Shown here: positions 24,155 to 33,526 of the stretch, in pieces | Numbering within the stretch: position 1 is the stretch's first letter | Layout of the letters: every line of letters begins with the position of its first letter | From: Bacteroidota bacterium | GTDB lineage: Bacteria > Bacteroidota > Bacteroidia > Bacteroidales > F082 | DNA length: 57,447 nt | Direction of reading: 5' to 3' | Assembly (NCBI GenBank): GCA_023396415.1 | Contig: JAEWWJ010000102.1 | Location: forward strand, 1 to 57,447 | Translations under genes and position numbers: made by a program | Notes under the pieces: model-generated | Database searches by the model: none | Told to the model about the DNA's origin: nothing | What the model saw: the letters and a program-made list of their open reading frames with translations, nothing else

Positions 24155-24162
24155 TACATTTG
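24155..24162 (+). promoter_or_regulatory. Likely -7 box for the 24183 gene
   Basis: TACATTTG matches TAnnTTTG, 20 bases before the ATG at 24183. A -33 TTG is not evident at the expected distance. Confidence 0.45.
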
Positions 24163-24182
24163 CACCACAATCATTGCCGTTT

Positions 24183-25607
24183 ATGACAGAAACCAACAAC
24201 AGCGTCCCTGTTCATCGCAAAGCCTTAGAAATCAATCTCGATCCAACCATTTATGGCAGCTTTGCCGAAATTGGGGGCGGACAAGAGGTGGCCCGAAACT
24301 TTTTTCAGGCAGGTGGTGCCTCGGGAACCATTGCCAAAAGCATTTCAGCTTACGATAAACGCTACAGCGATGCCATTTACTGCAAAGACAAATCGTCGAA
24401 ACGCTATGTTTCGCGCGAACGATTGGAGCTGATGCTCGCCTCGGAATACAACGAACTCACCTCGCTTTTGGCCGAAACCAGCAATCCCGACCTGCGTTTT
24501 TTTGCCTTCGCCGATACCGTTTCTACCCTAAATTTCAAAAAAGACAACATCAGCCACGGCTGGCTTGGGGTGCGCTACCAACTGAAGGCGCAAAGCAAAC
24601 CCAACCAGGTGATTATGCACGTGAGGCTGTTTGAAAACGATGCCCTGCTGCAACAAAACACTTTGGGCGTGTTGGGCGTTAACTTGGTTTACGCGTGCTT
24701 TTACCATTGGGACAAACCCAACAGCTTTCTGCTCAGCCTGATGGAAAATTTAGCCAACGACCGTGTGGCCGTCACCATGATGCACATGGACGGGCCGGAA
24801 CTATCCTACGTTGATAATAGGTTGTTGGGCGTGCAATTGGTTAAAAACAGCATGACAAGCGCAATCATGTTCGACAACAACGGCAATGTGCAAGAGCCAG
24901 ACGATATGTGTTATAAAAAAAACGTGCTGATTTTTCGCGGCAGCTTTAGGCCGGTGACCTACGTGAGTGTTGACATGCTGAAATCGAGTTTTGCTTTGTT
25001 TAAAAAAGATGAGGATTACGACAAAAGCAACACCCTTCCTTTGTGCGAAATTACACTCCGAAACCTCCTTCAGGAAGGCGATTTTGATGAACGCGACTTT
25101 TTAGACCGTGTGGATCTTCTCAACGAAATGGGTCAAAACGTGATGGTGTCCAACTTCATGGAGTTTTACCGTTTGGTAGATTATCTCTCGCAGTTCAGAA
25201 TCATCAAAATGCGCATCGTTATTGGTATTGATACTTTTATCAAAGTGATGCACCCAAAATATTACATCAATTTGCGGGGCGGAATCATTGAAGCACTGGG
25301 AAAACTTTTTCCCGAAAATGCCAAAATGTATATCTATCCGGCGGCCAAAACCGGTTCCGACGAATTGATCACAGTGAAGGACCTTGTTTTTTCTACTGAA
25401 ACCAAACACTTGTTGAGTCATTTGATTGCCAACAGAAAAATACTCGACATCGCCACCATCAACCGCAATTTTCTCAACATATATTCACACGAGGTGCTCG
25501 AAAAAATTAGAGCAGGAAACGATGAATGGGAAAAAGATGTGCCTTCATTTATAGTGAAACGCATCAAAAAACGCAGACTCTTTGGCTACAATCCACAACA
25601 AGAATAG
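24183..25607 (+). CDS. Conserved Bacteroidota protein of unknown function (often labelled nicotinate-nucleotide adenylyltransferase)
   Basis: A 474-residue soluble protein. The N-terminal block DPTIYGSFAEIGGGQEVAR, then FFQAGGASGTIAKSISAYD, is strongly conserved in Bacteroidota, and such proteins have been named nicotinate-nucleotide adenylyltransferase or TonB-dependent receptor in databases. I see no HxGH nucleotidyltransferase motif, no signal peptide and no barrel, so neither label is supported. The Gly-rich GSFAEIGGGQ stretch could bind a nucleotide or phosphate, which is a guess. Start is ATG 24183 (MTETNNS), 20 bases after a -7 box. Monocistronic; the gene reads normal in composition. 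Confidence 0.8.
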   Translation: MTETNNSVPVHRKALEINLDPTIYGSFAEIGGGQEVARNFFQAGGASGTIAKSISAYDKRYSDAIYCKDKSSKRYVSRERLELMLASEYNELTSLLAETSNPDLRFFAFADTVSTLNFKKDNISHGWLGVRYQLKAQSKPNQVIMHVRLFENDALLQQNTLGVLGVNLVYACFYHWDKPNSFLLSLMENLANDRVAVTMMHMDGPELSYVDNRLLGVQLVKNSMTSAIMFDNNGNVQEPDDMCYKKNVLIFRGSFRPVTYVSVDMLKSSFALFKKDEDYDKSNTLPLCEITLRNLLQEGDFDERDFLDRVDLLNEMGQNVMVSNFMEFYRLVDYLSQFRIIKMRIVIGIDTFIKVMHPKYYINLRGGIIEALGKLFPENAKMYIYPAAKTGSDELITVKDLVFSTETKHLLSHLIANRKILDIATINRNFLNIYSHEVLEKIRAGNDEWEKDVPSFIVKRIKKRRLFGYNPQQE

Positions 25608-25766
25608 TTGTAAAACATTCATCTATAGCCTTCTAAGCTTTTATTCCCATCCAATAGCCCTTTGTACCGCTACTTTTTAATGACAACAAAAATTGCTGGC
25701 GACCTGCAACCCTTTCATTTGCGGCCTGTCATTTGTAAGTGAAGTTTGGAAACGAAAACATGCCGA

Positions 25767-26321
25767 GTGGAATCATTTGAAACGGACACCCATCATGAGT
25801 TGATAACCGCCTGCCTGCGCAACGACCGCAAGGCACAGCAACAATTGTATCAACTGTATGCCAAAGCCATGCTGAATGTCGGTTTCCGAATGTTGCACAG
25901 CCGCGAAGATGCCGAAGATGTGCTTCAAGAAGCTTTTGCTGATGCTTTCAGGCGGTTGTCGAGTTTCAGATTTGAATCCACTTTTGGAGCTTGGCTCAAA
26001 CGCATTGTCATCAACCGTTGCATCAACCATTTGCGAAAAAAGAAAGCTGATTTGCAATTTCTAGACGATATGCAGCTGTTCGCCAACAGACCGGAAGAGG
26101 AATCCGAACCTGCCGAACTGAGCATAGATAGGGTGAAAAACGCCATGCAAAACCTTCCTTCGGGAAGCCGGATCATCTTTTCGCTCTATCTGCTCGAAGG
26201 CTACGATCACCAAGAAATTTCGGAAATATTGAACATCTCCGTTTCCAACTCAAAAACACAATATATGCGTGCCAAAAACCGAGTAAAAGAACTTTTAATA
26301 CCACAAGGAAATGAAATCTGA
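25767..26321 (+). CDS. ECF-family RNA polymerase sigma factor
   Basis: A 184-residue sigma-70 family regulator. Region 2 is visible as AQQQLYQLYAKAMLNVGFRM followed by the -10-binding DAEDVLQEAFADAFRRL and TFGAWLKRIVINRCINHLRKKK; region 4 as LPSGSRIIFSLYLLEGYDHQEISEILNISVSNSKTQYMRAK helix-turn-helix. No ATG exists at the right place: I chose GTG 25767 (MESFETD); TTG 25746 would add seven residues. Its end overlaps the next gene (ATG 26311 against stop 26321), coupling it to the anti-sigma factor. Such pairs usually control their own operon. Confidence 0.9.
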   Translation: MESFETDTHHELITACLRNDRKAQQQLYQLYAKAMLNVGFRMLHSREDAEDVLQEAFADAFRRLSSFRFESTFGAWLKRIVINRCINHLRKKKADLQFLDDMQLFANRPEEESEPAELSIDRVKNAMQNLPSGSRIIFSLYLLEGYDHQEISEILNISVSNSKTQYMRAKNRVKELLIPQGNEI

Positions 26322-26853
26322 CTCTTTAGAAACCTTTGTACGCAGTCGGCGCGATGCCTTTGATGCCTTAGAACCCAACAATTTGTGGCCGGGAATTGAA
26401 GCCAAGCTGGATGTTGAAACAACACGGAAAACAGTTCCTTTATGGCTTAAAATGAGTGCAATAGCTGCTATTTTTATTGCCGGATATTTTTTCAGTCTGC
26501 TGGTTCATCATGGCAGCACCTCCACAAAACCGGCTGTTGCCGAAGTTCAAGCCCTGCAAATGCTCACCGAGGCGCGCGCCTATTATACCCAACAAATTGA
26601 TGAAACTTCACAGTTGGTGTTTCAGTTGGCTGCCGATCAACCGGCCCTTACCTTGGAATTGAAAAATGAATTCAACGAAATGGATCGGCTGTATGCCGCG
26701 CTGGAAAAGGATCTTGGTGATCAGGTAGCTACCGAAAAGGTTGTCGAAGCCATGATACAACACTACCGCGTAAAACTCGAAATGCTCGAAGACATCCTCA
26801 ACCAACTCAAAGCTGCCGAAATCGAAAAAAAGGAGGTGCATCATGTGTTGTAA
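26311..26853 (+). CDS. Probable membrane anti-sigma factor
   Basis: A 180-residue protein with a short cytoplasmic N-terminus (about 1-44), one membrane helix (about 45-66, LKMSAIAAIFIAGYFFSLLV) and a periplasmic, helix-rich C-terminal part with a coiled-coil look (residues 80-175). It overlaps the ECF sigma gene by 11 bases and the next gene by 11 bases. The size, topology and translational coupling to sigma are those of an anti-sigma factor; no zinc-binding ZAS motif is present, so the call rests on context. Confidence 0.65.
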   Translation: MKSDSLETFVRSRRDAFDALEPNNLWPGIEAKLDVETTRKTVPLWLKMSAIAAIFIAGYFFSLLVHHGSTSTKPAVAEVQALQMLTEARAYYTQQIDETSQLVFQLAADQPALTLELKNEFNEMDRLYAALEKDLGDQVATEKVVEAMIQHYRVKLEMLEDILNQLKAAEIEKKEVHHVL

Positions 26854-27934
26854 AAAAATACTGCTGCTCTTGCTGGGAGTTTTGTGGCTTTCGCCAACCC
26901 TAACAGCACAAAGCACCGAAAAAACAAAACGGATGGAGCGCGCTTTTAAGTTGCAACGCACCACCGAAGTCAACATCAACAATAAGTATGGAAATGTGCA
27001 TCTGCTCAACTGGGAAAAGGATTCGGTTAAGTTTGAGGTTGAAATCACTGTACGATCTTCAAAACCGGCCCGCGTGGATAAGATGTTCAACGAAATTGAC
27101 ATCCAATTCAGTCAGTCGTCGTACTATGTAAACGCGACCTCAACCTTTGGAGGATCAGGTAGTTTGTGGTCAGAAATCACCGATATCACCAAGGCGGTGC
27201 TGAGTGTAGGCAGCGAAACCGTGATCAACTATACCGTTCATCTTCCGGTGTGGGCCAAAATGAATGTAGAAAATCGTTTTGGCAACATCTACACTACCGA
27301 CCATGAAGGCGAAACGGAATTTAAAGTGGCCAACGGCAGCCTGCAAGCCAAAAACCTGAAGGCGAAAACACGCATTGTGGTCGCATTTGGAAATGCCGAT
27401 TTGCAAAGCATTGCCAATGGCACAGTGGAACTCAATTATGCCGATCTTGAAATTCAAAAGGCCTCAATTTTGCGCCTTACAACACGTACTTCTTCAGTCC
27501 ACATTGAGCAAATGGACGAGCTGCATTTAGACTCGAGACGCGACAAAATAACCCTTCCGCTATTGAAAAAAATCAGCGGCGACGCCTCCTTCTCACGTAT
27601 TGAATTGGGGATGCTCACCACCGAAATGCGTTTGAACACCAACTACGGAAACATCACCGTAGCAGGTATTTCAAACGAAATACAAGGTTTTCAGTTGACG
27701 GCCGGCTACACCAATATCGCGTTGTTTTTGAACAAAGATCAATCAGCCGGCATCGAAATTCGCTACAACGGCACCTCGAAAGTCAATTATCCTCCGGCAT
27801 TGAACCTCAAAGACCAAGTGTCCTCAGCCGGTGTGGATGGATTTCATTTTTTGAAAGGCGCGGTAGGAAGCAATAAAGCACCCGTTCTAAAGTTCAATCT
27901 CACAGGAGGAGAAATCAATCTTTTGCAACATTAG
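26843..27934 (+). CDS. Secreted DUF4097-like beta-helix protein
   Basis: A 363-residue exported protein with signal peptide (about 1-22, ending TLTAQ). The rest is repeated short beta-strands with motifs such as NNKYGNVHLLNW, ENRFGNIYTT and NTNYGNITVAG, that is, recurrent Y/F-G-N-I/V turns as in DUF4097-type putative adhesins. It overlaps the anti-sigma gene, so production is tied to the sigma factor. A role in envelope structure or stress sensing is inferred from operon context only. Confidence 0.7.
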   Translation: MCCKKILLLLLGVLWLSPTLTAQSTEKTKRMERAFKLQRTTEVNINNKYGNVHLLNWEKDSVKFEVEITVRSSKPARVDKMFNEIDIQFSQSSYYVNATSTFGGSGSLWSEITDITKAVLSVGSETVINYTVHLPVWAKMNVENRFGNIYTTDHEGETEFKVANGSLQAKNLKAKTRIVVAFGNADLQSIANGTVELNYADLEIQKASILRLTTRTSSVHIEQMDELHLDSRRDKITLPLLKKISGDASFSRIELGMLTTEMRLNTNYGNITVAGISNEIQGFQLTAGYTNIALFLNKDQSAGIEIRYNGTSKVNYPPALNLKDQVSSAGVDGFHFLKGAVGSNKAPVLKFNLTGGEINLLQH

Positions 27935-28007
27935 AAATAATTACAATCCAAGATATTAGACCATTTATTTTAGACCAAAATATTCACTCAATAAATGTAT
28001 AAACACC

Positions 28008-28745
28008 ATGAAATCAATCCTTTTCGTCAAAAATAGCGGGACGTATTTCATTGCTTTGGCGCTGTTGCTCCTTTTGGGTGGCTGCGACAAAGAAGACCGC
28101 TGTATCCGTGGGAATGGACAGCCACAAATAGAATCCCGCAGCACAGGCCCTTTCAATGAGGTTGTTTGCAACGGTGCCTTCGAGGTGCACATCCTTCCGG
28201 CCAGCTTCCACGAAGTGCAAGTGGATGCCGAATCCAATCTGATTGACTACATCAGAACAAGCGTGACCGGCAACCGCTTGTATATTGAAACCGACAACAA
28301 CCGCTGCATCAACAACAGCATGACCATGATTGTGACCGTTTACACCCCTTATGTGGATGGGATTGAGATGAATGGCTCAGGATTTTTGGATGCCGACGAC
28401 CTTTATCTCGACGATCTATTTCTGCGTTTGAACGGATCGGGCGAGTTGAGCCTCAACAATATAGATGTGTTGAACTTAGAAGCCGAAATATCAGGCTCAG
28501 GAATCATCAACCTTTCGGGCATTGCAGAAACCACCAAACTAAGCATCTCCGGATCGGGCAACATCAACGCTTTTCCGTTGAGCCAACTGCGGTGTTTTGC
28601 AAACATCACCGGATCGGGAAATATGTATGTGAGGGTGGCGAGCTTGCTCGACGCTGTAATTTCGGGCAGTGGTAATATTTATTATCGCGGAAACCCCGAT
28701 GTTGTCCAACGCATTTCAGGATCAGGTAGAGTCATTAAACAATAA
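28008..28745 (+). CDS. Head-GIN domain (DUF2807) lipoprotein
   Basis: A 245-residue lipoprotein: signal peptide with lipobox LLGGC (Cys about 26), then a DUF2807 right-handed beta-helix. The family's head motif lies near GPFNEVVCNGAFEVHI, and the repeated turn motif SGSG occurs many times (NGSGFLDA, NGSGELSL, SGSGIINL, SGSGNINA, SGSGNIYY, SGSGRVIK). These proteins are labelled putative auto-transporter adhesins but their role is not proven. Fourth in the sigma operon, 73 bases after the previous stop. Confidence 0.85.
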   Translation: MKSILFVKNSGTYFIALALLLLLGGCDKEDRCIRGNGQPQIESRSTGPFNEVVCNGAFEVHILPASFHEVQVDAESNLIDYIRTSVTGNRLYIETDNNRCINNSMTMIVTVYTPYVDGIEMNGSGFLDADDLYLDDLFLRLNGSGELSLNNIDVLNLEAEISGSGIINLSGIAETTKLSISGSGNINAFPLSQLRCFANITGSGNMYVRVASLLDAVISGSGNIYYRGNPDVVQRISGSGRVIKQ

Positions 28746-28756
28746 GATTACACAAT

Positions 28757-29254
28757 ATGAGAACAATCATTCTTCTTTTTTTTCTATCCATATCATGCAG
28801 CCTCAGTGCTCAGCAATTGGATCAGGCAGTAGGTCTTAGGGGTGGCTTCAGCAGCGGAATTACTTATCAACACTTTCATAGCCAATCCGAAGACGTTAAA
28901 CTATTGCTCAGTTTCAGGGAAGGCGGCGCACAGCTCACGGGCTTGTTTGAGGTTTACACTCCGGTGATGTTGGGTTACTACGACCAATTTTTTGTTTATT
29001 ACGGCTTGGGGGTTCATGCCGGATTTACCCGCTATGAAAGCCGTTGGTGGAACCGCGACAACCGTTGGGAAAGAGGCTATCCATCCACCCGACCTGTGAT
29101 TGGCGCCGATGCCATTGTTGGCATCGAATACCGCATCGAACAGATTCCACTCACCATTGGGTTCGACTACAAGCCTTTTTTTGAGTTTTTTGGACAAGAT
29201 TTTTTCAGACTTTCAATGGGCGATTTCGCCTTTGCCATAAAGTATAACTTCTAA
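28757..29254 (+). CDS. Small outer-membrane beta-barrel-like protein
   Basis: A 165-residue exported protein (signal peptide ending SLSAQ, about residue 18). The rest shows alternating amphipathic strands with aromatic girdles (LLLSFREGGAQLTGLFEVY, YDQFFVYYGLGVHAGF) and ends in a final Phe (AIKYNF), as outer-membrane barrels do. No named family recognised. Follows the head-GIN gene by 11 bases. Confidence 0.65.
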   Translation: MRTIILLFFLSISCSLSAQQLDQAVGLRGGFSSGITYQHFHSQSEDVKLLLSFREGGAQLTGLFEVYTPVMLGYYDQFFVYYGLGVHAGFTRYESRWWNRDNRWERGYPSTRPVIGADAIVGIEYRIEQIPLTIGFDYKPFFEFFGQDFFRLSMGDFAFAIKYNF

Positions 29255-29267
29255 AAACGACGATACC

Positions 29268-29894
29268 ATGAAAAAAATCAACTTATTCTTCTTGCTGTTC
29301 ATTTTTGGCCTTTCACTCATGGCTCAAGAACGCAATGACCATCAGGTTCAGACCCTTTTTGGCAGCCGTAGTCATTATTCCAATGGTGGTTATGGCGGTT
29401 TTTCTGTTGGCTTGGGAAACATCGGCGACAGCACCGCTGTTTTTGCCGGCATCAAAGGCGGCTGGACGATCAATCACGGCCTTACCATTGGAATTGCAGC
29501 TTATGGCTTTACCGACAACTTGAATATGAACCTGAAACCCGGTGCTGTCAACAGTTACCTTACGGGGGGTTATGGCGGTTTGCTCATTGAGCCGATTGTT
29601 GCGCCTTTCTCACCGATCCACCTGAGCATCCCAATTATTTTTGGAGCAGGAACCATCGCGAAGGTTGATCAATACTATTGGAACAATCGCTATAACGAAC
29701 CGATGGTGAATGATTTGAGTGCTTTTTTGATCCTTCAACCCGGTCTCGAAATTGAAATTAACGTCGTAAGTTTTATGCGTATTGCTGCCGGTGCTTCCTA
29801 CCGTTTTGCCTCTGATGTGGTCGTTGAAGGTCTATCCACCAAAGCTCTGAACGGCATGATGGGTCATTTCACTTTTAAGTTTGGGAAATTTTAA
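29268..29894 (+). CDS. Small outer-membrane beta-barrel-like protein
   Basis: A 208-residue exported protein with signal peptide ending SLMAQ (about 20), Gly-rich strands (SNGGYGGFSVGLGNIG, YLTGGYGGLLIEP) and C-terminal Phe (FKFGKF). It looks like an eight-stranded barrel. Function unknown. Last gene of the sigma-factor operon, 13 bases after the preceding stop and 47 bases before a terminator. Confidence 0.65.
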   Translation: MKKINLFFLLFIFGLSLMAQERNDHQVQTLFGSRSHYSNGGYGGFSVGLGNIGDSTAVFAGIKGGWTINHGLTIGIAAYGFTDNLNMNLKPGAVNSYLTGGYGGLLIEPIVAPFSPIHLSIPIIFGAGTIAKVDQYYWNNRYNEPMVNDLSAFLILQPGLEIEINVVSFMRIAAGASYRFASDVVVEGLSTKALNGMMGHFTFKFGKF

Positions 29895-29940
29895 GTGGCT
29901 ATCATGCCTTAAGTTGGATCAGAACCGATAAAATAAACGA

Positions 29941-29973
29941 AAGCCGATCCCTTAAAAAGAGATCGGTTTTTCT
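29941..29973 (+). terminator. Intrinsic terminator of the sigma-factor operon
   Basis: Stem AAGCCGATC with GATCGGTTT (one G-U pair), loop of eleven, followed by T-run TTTTTC. Confidence 0.8.
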
Positions 29974-30066
29974 TTTACCTGCATTTTTCCGCCTTTAACT
30001 GATTGAGCAACATTTGCTGAAATTTTCTTTCTACTTTGGCCATCAAATCAAAAACATTAAACCTTT

Positions 30067-31671
30067 ATGAAAACCCGTTTTATCTTTTTCTTAAGTCTGT
30101 TCTTGGGGCTTTCAAGCTTTTTGTTTGCTCAGCTTCAGCCCGGCGACCCTTATTTTGGTGAAACCTGCACCAGCATTATGGTGGGCAAAAAAGCCTCCGC
30201 CGATGGATCGGTCATTACTGCCCACACCTGCGATGGCAACTATCGCACTTGGCTGAGCATGGAGCCTGCCCGCAGTTTTGACGACAGCGCTCAACATCAG
30301 GTGTATAAAGGCACATTGCACACCGAAAACAACTGGGACATGCGCAATGTAAGTCTCGCAGGAACCATTCCTCAAGTGAAAAAAACTTACGCTTACCTCA
30401 ATACCGCTTACCCCAGCCTCAACGAAAAACAATTGGCCATTGGCGAAACCACTTTCGTGGGCAATGATACGCTGGTCAATAAAAACGGGATGTTCCTTAT
30501 AGAAGAGCTGCAACGTGTGGCCCTGATGCGCTGCGACAATGCCCGCGATGCCATCAAACTCATTGGAAGCCTCGTGAAAGATTATGGGTATGGCGATTGG
30601 GGCGAGTGCATTACCATTGCCGATAAAAAAGAAGTTTGGCAAATGGAAATCGTGGGCGAAGGGCCCGATCGAATTGGCGGTGTATGGGCTGCACAACGTA
30701 TTCCCGATAACCATGTTGGTATTTCGGCCAACATTTCTCGAATCGGCCCGATTGACCTTACAAAACCCGACTTTTTTATGGCTTCAGACAACGTTGAATC
30801 GGTAGCCAAAACTCTTGGATTATGGGACGGAAAAGAACCTTTCAAATTTTGGAAAGCTTATGGCGATACCGAAAAGCCTTTTAAAATAAGAGAGTTTTTT
30901 GTGCTCAACAGCTTAGCTCCTTCACTCAAGTTGAGCATGGATATGGATGAGTTGCCTTTCTCGGTTATGCCTGAAGAAAAAGTTACCATCGCCCGCCTCA
31001 CCGAGTTGTACCGTGCCGACTATGCAGGAACGCCATATGACATGACTGCCAACGTAAAATATGTGAAAAAGAAATATGACGAGAACAGAAAAGAATTAGG
31101 TCAAGATACCATTATCAGTCCGATAGCCAATCCCTGGCTCACCACCGATACCCGGAACACCCTCAACTACTTGGCTCCCGGAACAATTGATTTTCAGCGC
31201 ACAGTCTCAGTTTCATGGTGCTCCTATTCGCACATTATGCAGCTACGCGATTGGCTTCCCGATGCCATTGGCGGTGTTTCGTGGTTTTCGTTCGACAACC
31301 CGGGTGAGAGCCCAAGAATACCTATCTATGCCGGCGTTTCAACACTTCCAGAAGGTTTTGGCTTCTGCGGACAAAAAAGGTACAACGATGATGCGGCCCT
31401 TTGGCATTACCGCAAAGCCAACAAACTCGCTACTGTTAGCTGGGGCAAAACAAAGGACATCGTGCTGAAAAACGTTCTTGATCTCGAACAAAAAGCTTTT
31501 GACGAAATGCCTAACCTGGAAGCAAAAGCAGTAAAATTGATCAAAGAAGGCAAAACTGATGAAGCCCAATCACAACTCACAGCATACACCAAAAGCTTTG
31601 CAGCAACAACGGTGCAGCAGTGGAAAGAGATGGAAATTCGTTTCTGGGAAATGTTTGGAAGAGGGTTTTAA
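30067..31671 (+). CDS. C69-family dipeptidase
   Basis: A 534-residue exported peptidase of the PepD/U34 type (N-terminal nucleophile). Signal peptide about 1-21 (FLFAQ); the catalytic Cys is in GETCTSIMVGKKASADGSV (Cys34), followed by ITAHTCDGN, the family opening. The middle has FLIEELQRVALMRCDNARDAI and the NNVPDNHVGISAN-type segment (here IPDNHVGISANISRIG). If the propeptide is removed at Cys34, the Cys amine acts in catalysis, as in the family. Role: cutting dipeptides in the periplasm, complementing the tricorn protease. Ends in a hairpin overlapping the stop. Confidence 0.92.
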   Translation: MKTRFIFFLSLFLGLSSFLFAQLQPGDPYFGETCTSIMVGKKASADGSVITAHTCDGNYRTWLSMEPARSFDDSAQHQVYKGTLHTENNWDMRNVSLAGTIPQVKKTYAYLNTAYPSLNEKQLAIGETTFVGNDTLVNKNGMFLIEELQRVALMRCDNARDAIKLIGSLVKDYGYGDWGECITIADKKEVWQMEIVGEGPDRIGGVWAAQRIPDNHVGISANISRIGPIDLTKPDFFMASDNVESVAKTLGLWDGKEPFKFWKAYGDTEKPFKIREFFVLNSLAPSLKLSMDMDELPFSVMPEEKVTIARLTELYRADYAGTPYDMTANVKYVKKKYDENRKELGQDTIISPIANPWLTTDTRNTLNYLAPGTIDFQRTVSVSWCSYSHIMQLRDWLPDAIGGVSWFSFDNPGESPRIPIYAGVSTLPEGFGFCGQKRYNDDAALWHYRKANKLATVSWGKTKDIVLKNVLDLEQKAFDEMPNLEAKAVKLIKEGKTDEAQSQLTAYTKSFAATTVQQWKEMEIRFWEMFGRGF

Positions 31672-31684
31672 CCCTCTTTTTTTT
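31659..31684 (+). terminator. Intrinsic terminator overlapping the dipeptidase stop codon
   Basis: AGAGGGT (31660-31666) pairs with ACCCTCT (31671-31677) over a 4-base loop, followed by a T-run; the stop TAA (31669-31671) lies in the hairpin. Confidence 0.8.
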
Positions 31685-31744
31685 TCGAGATTTTCTCTAA
31701 ATTACTTCTTCAAGATTAACCTAAAAAGAAGAGATCAGCTAAAA

Positions 31745-33526
31745 TCAATCTTGCGACATCTCGCTTAGTTTATTACGATAAGTAATAAACACATTGGCAC
31801 GCGAGATATACCCCAAGTATTTACCCTCGTTCAGCACCACGATATTGTACTTTCCGGAATCATGAAACAGACCCGCGACGGTTTCCATCGGGTCGTCGGG
31901 CTTGATGCTGTAGGAAGGATAGACCATGATGTTGTCCACCAAAGTGCCATATAAATCGCGATCGAACATGATGTTTCTGATGTCATCAAGCAGGATATGA
32001 CCTTTGAAAACACCTTGATCATCCACAACAGGAAAGATGTTCCTTTTGGATTGGCTGATGATCTTCACTAAATCTTCAAGGGTTTGTCCGGGTTGGATGC
32101 GATGAAAATTGGTTTCAACCAATCGGCCTACCTTCATCAGGTTGAGAATGCTTTTGTCTTTGTTGTGGGTCATCAACTCACCGCGGCGTGCCAACTGGTA
32201 GGTATAAACCGAGTTGGCTACAAACACCTTGGTGGTGGCGTAAGCCATAGTGGAAACAATCATTAAGGGTACAAAAAGATGATAGCCGCCCGTGATTTCG
32301 GCGATGAGGAAAATGCCGGTGAGCGGTGCATGAAGAATTCCCGCGATCATTCCTCCCATGCCTACCACCGCAAACTTACCCGGATCGAGGTATCCAAAGC
32401 CCCAGTGGTTCATAAAAGTGGAATAAAACAAACCCAAAAATGCACCAATAAAAAGGGCTGGAGCAAAAATACCTCCTACCCCACCCGCAGCAAAAGTAAG
32501 CGAGGTGGCAAAAGCTTTCATCAGCAGCACGGCGGCAAAAAGGGCAAACACTACCCACATCTCGTTGCGGTAATTAAAAAAGATACTGTTGTTGAATAAG
32601 GCACTAAAATCACCTTTAAGACTTTGATTAAGTGCTTCATAACCTTCGCCATAGAGCGATGGAAAAAAGAAAATCAACAACCCGAGCAACCCGGCACCTA
32701 CCATAAAACGCATCCACCAGGTTTTAAATTTGTCGGCGAAATACTCCTCAACAAAAATCGAAACACGGGTAAAGTAAACCGAAAGCAATCCGGTAAGCAC
32801 ACCCAATCCCACATAAAAAATAGTGTTGGCAGGATTGAAATCAACATTCAGATCAATAGGATATAAAACCGCCTGTCCGAGCACAAAATAGGAAGTAAGC
32901 ACTGCCGTAACCGTAGCAATGAGTAGGGGCACCAAAGAGGCCATCGCCAAGTCAATCATAATTACCTCTAAAGCAAAAACAATGGCTGCAATAGGTGCTT
33001 GAAAAATAGAGGCCATAGCAGCAGCACTGGCCAGACTGATCATCAAAATAATTTGGCGGTGATTCAAACGTAGGGCCTGCCCAAGGTTTGAGCCAATGGC
33101 AGCTCCGGTTGAAACTGTCGGGCCTTCAAGTCCGACAGATCCACCAAAACCAACGGTAAAAGCGCTGGTTACAATTGCCGAAAATGTGTTGTGAAATTTT
33201 ATTAATCCATTTTTGCGCGAAATGGCATACAAAACCCCCGGAATGCCATGCCCCGGCTCTTTCTTGATGATGTATCGCATAAACAAAACAGCAATCAAAA
33301 TACCCACGGCAGGATAAAGGAAATAGAGGTAGTTTTCGTATTGGTTGGCAAAACTGCTCGTAAGGAGTTGCTCGATGAAGTGGGCCGACTTTTTAATAAC
33401 AATAGCCGAAATACCGGCCAAGATACCTACTACAACACTCAGAATATAAATGTATTGCCTATCAGAAATGTGCTTGGATCGCCACTCAAAAAAACGATTT
33501 GCAGTTCGGTTGTTAAAGGTGGTCAT
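31745..33526 (-). CDS. ClC-family chloride channel or antiporter with C-terminal CBS pair
   Basis: A 593-residue membrane protein. The ClC marks are present: KKEPGHGIPGVLYAI (variant of the GSGIPE motif), GFGGSVGLEGPTVSTGAAIGS with the gating Glu, and FAAGGVGGIFAPALFIGAFLG. About ten membrane helices to residue 420. Two CBS domains follow (about 455-585; FPVVDDQGVFKGHILL and KYNIVVLNEGKYLGYIS), which in homologues bind adenine nucleotides. The conserved Ser of the first filter motif is replaced by His here (GHG), a common variant in this branch. Start ATG 33526; a TTG 15 bases upstream is unnecessary. Confidence 0.92.
   Translation of the reverse strand: MTTFNNRTANRFFEWRSKHISDRQYIYILSVVVGILAGISAIVIKKSAHFIEQLLTSSFANQYENYLYFLYPAVGILIAVLFMRYIIKKEPGHGIPGVLYAISRKNGLIKFHNTFSAIVTSAFTVGFGGSVGLEGPTVSTGAAIGSNLGQALRLNHRQIILMISLASAAAMASIFQAPIAAIVFALEVIMIDLAMASLVPLLIATVTAVLTSYFVLGQAVLYPIDLNVDFNPANTIFYVGLGVLTGLLSVYFTRVSIFVEEYFADKFKTWWMRFMVGAGLLGLLIFFFPSLYGEGYEALNQSLKGDFSALFNNSIFFNYRNEMWVVFALFAAVLLMKAFATSLTFAAGGVGGIFAPALFIGAFLGLFYSTFMNHWGFGYLDPGKFAVVGMGGMIAGILHAPLTGIFLIAEITGGYHLFVPLMIVSTMAYATTKVFVANSVYTYQLARRGELMTHNKDKSILNLMKVGRLVETNFHRIQPGQTLEDLVKIISQSKRNIFPVVDDQGVFKGHILLDDIRNIMFDRDLYGTLVDNIMVYPSYSIKPDDPMETVAGLFHDSGKYNIVVLNEGKYLGYISRANVFITYRNKLSEMSQD

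Noticed and set aside
24089..24199. N-terminal extension of purN
   Set aside because: Would cover the divergent promoter region; purN starts at MKRMVVFASG.
30112..30714. 200-codon minus-strand frame in the dipeptidase gene
   Set aside because: Shadow of the C69 peptidase; no motif, no start context.
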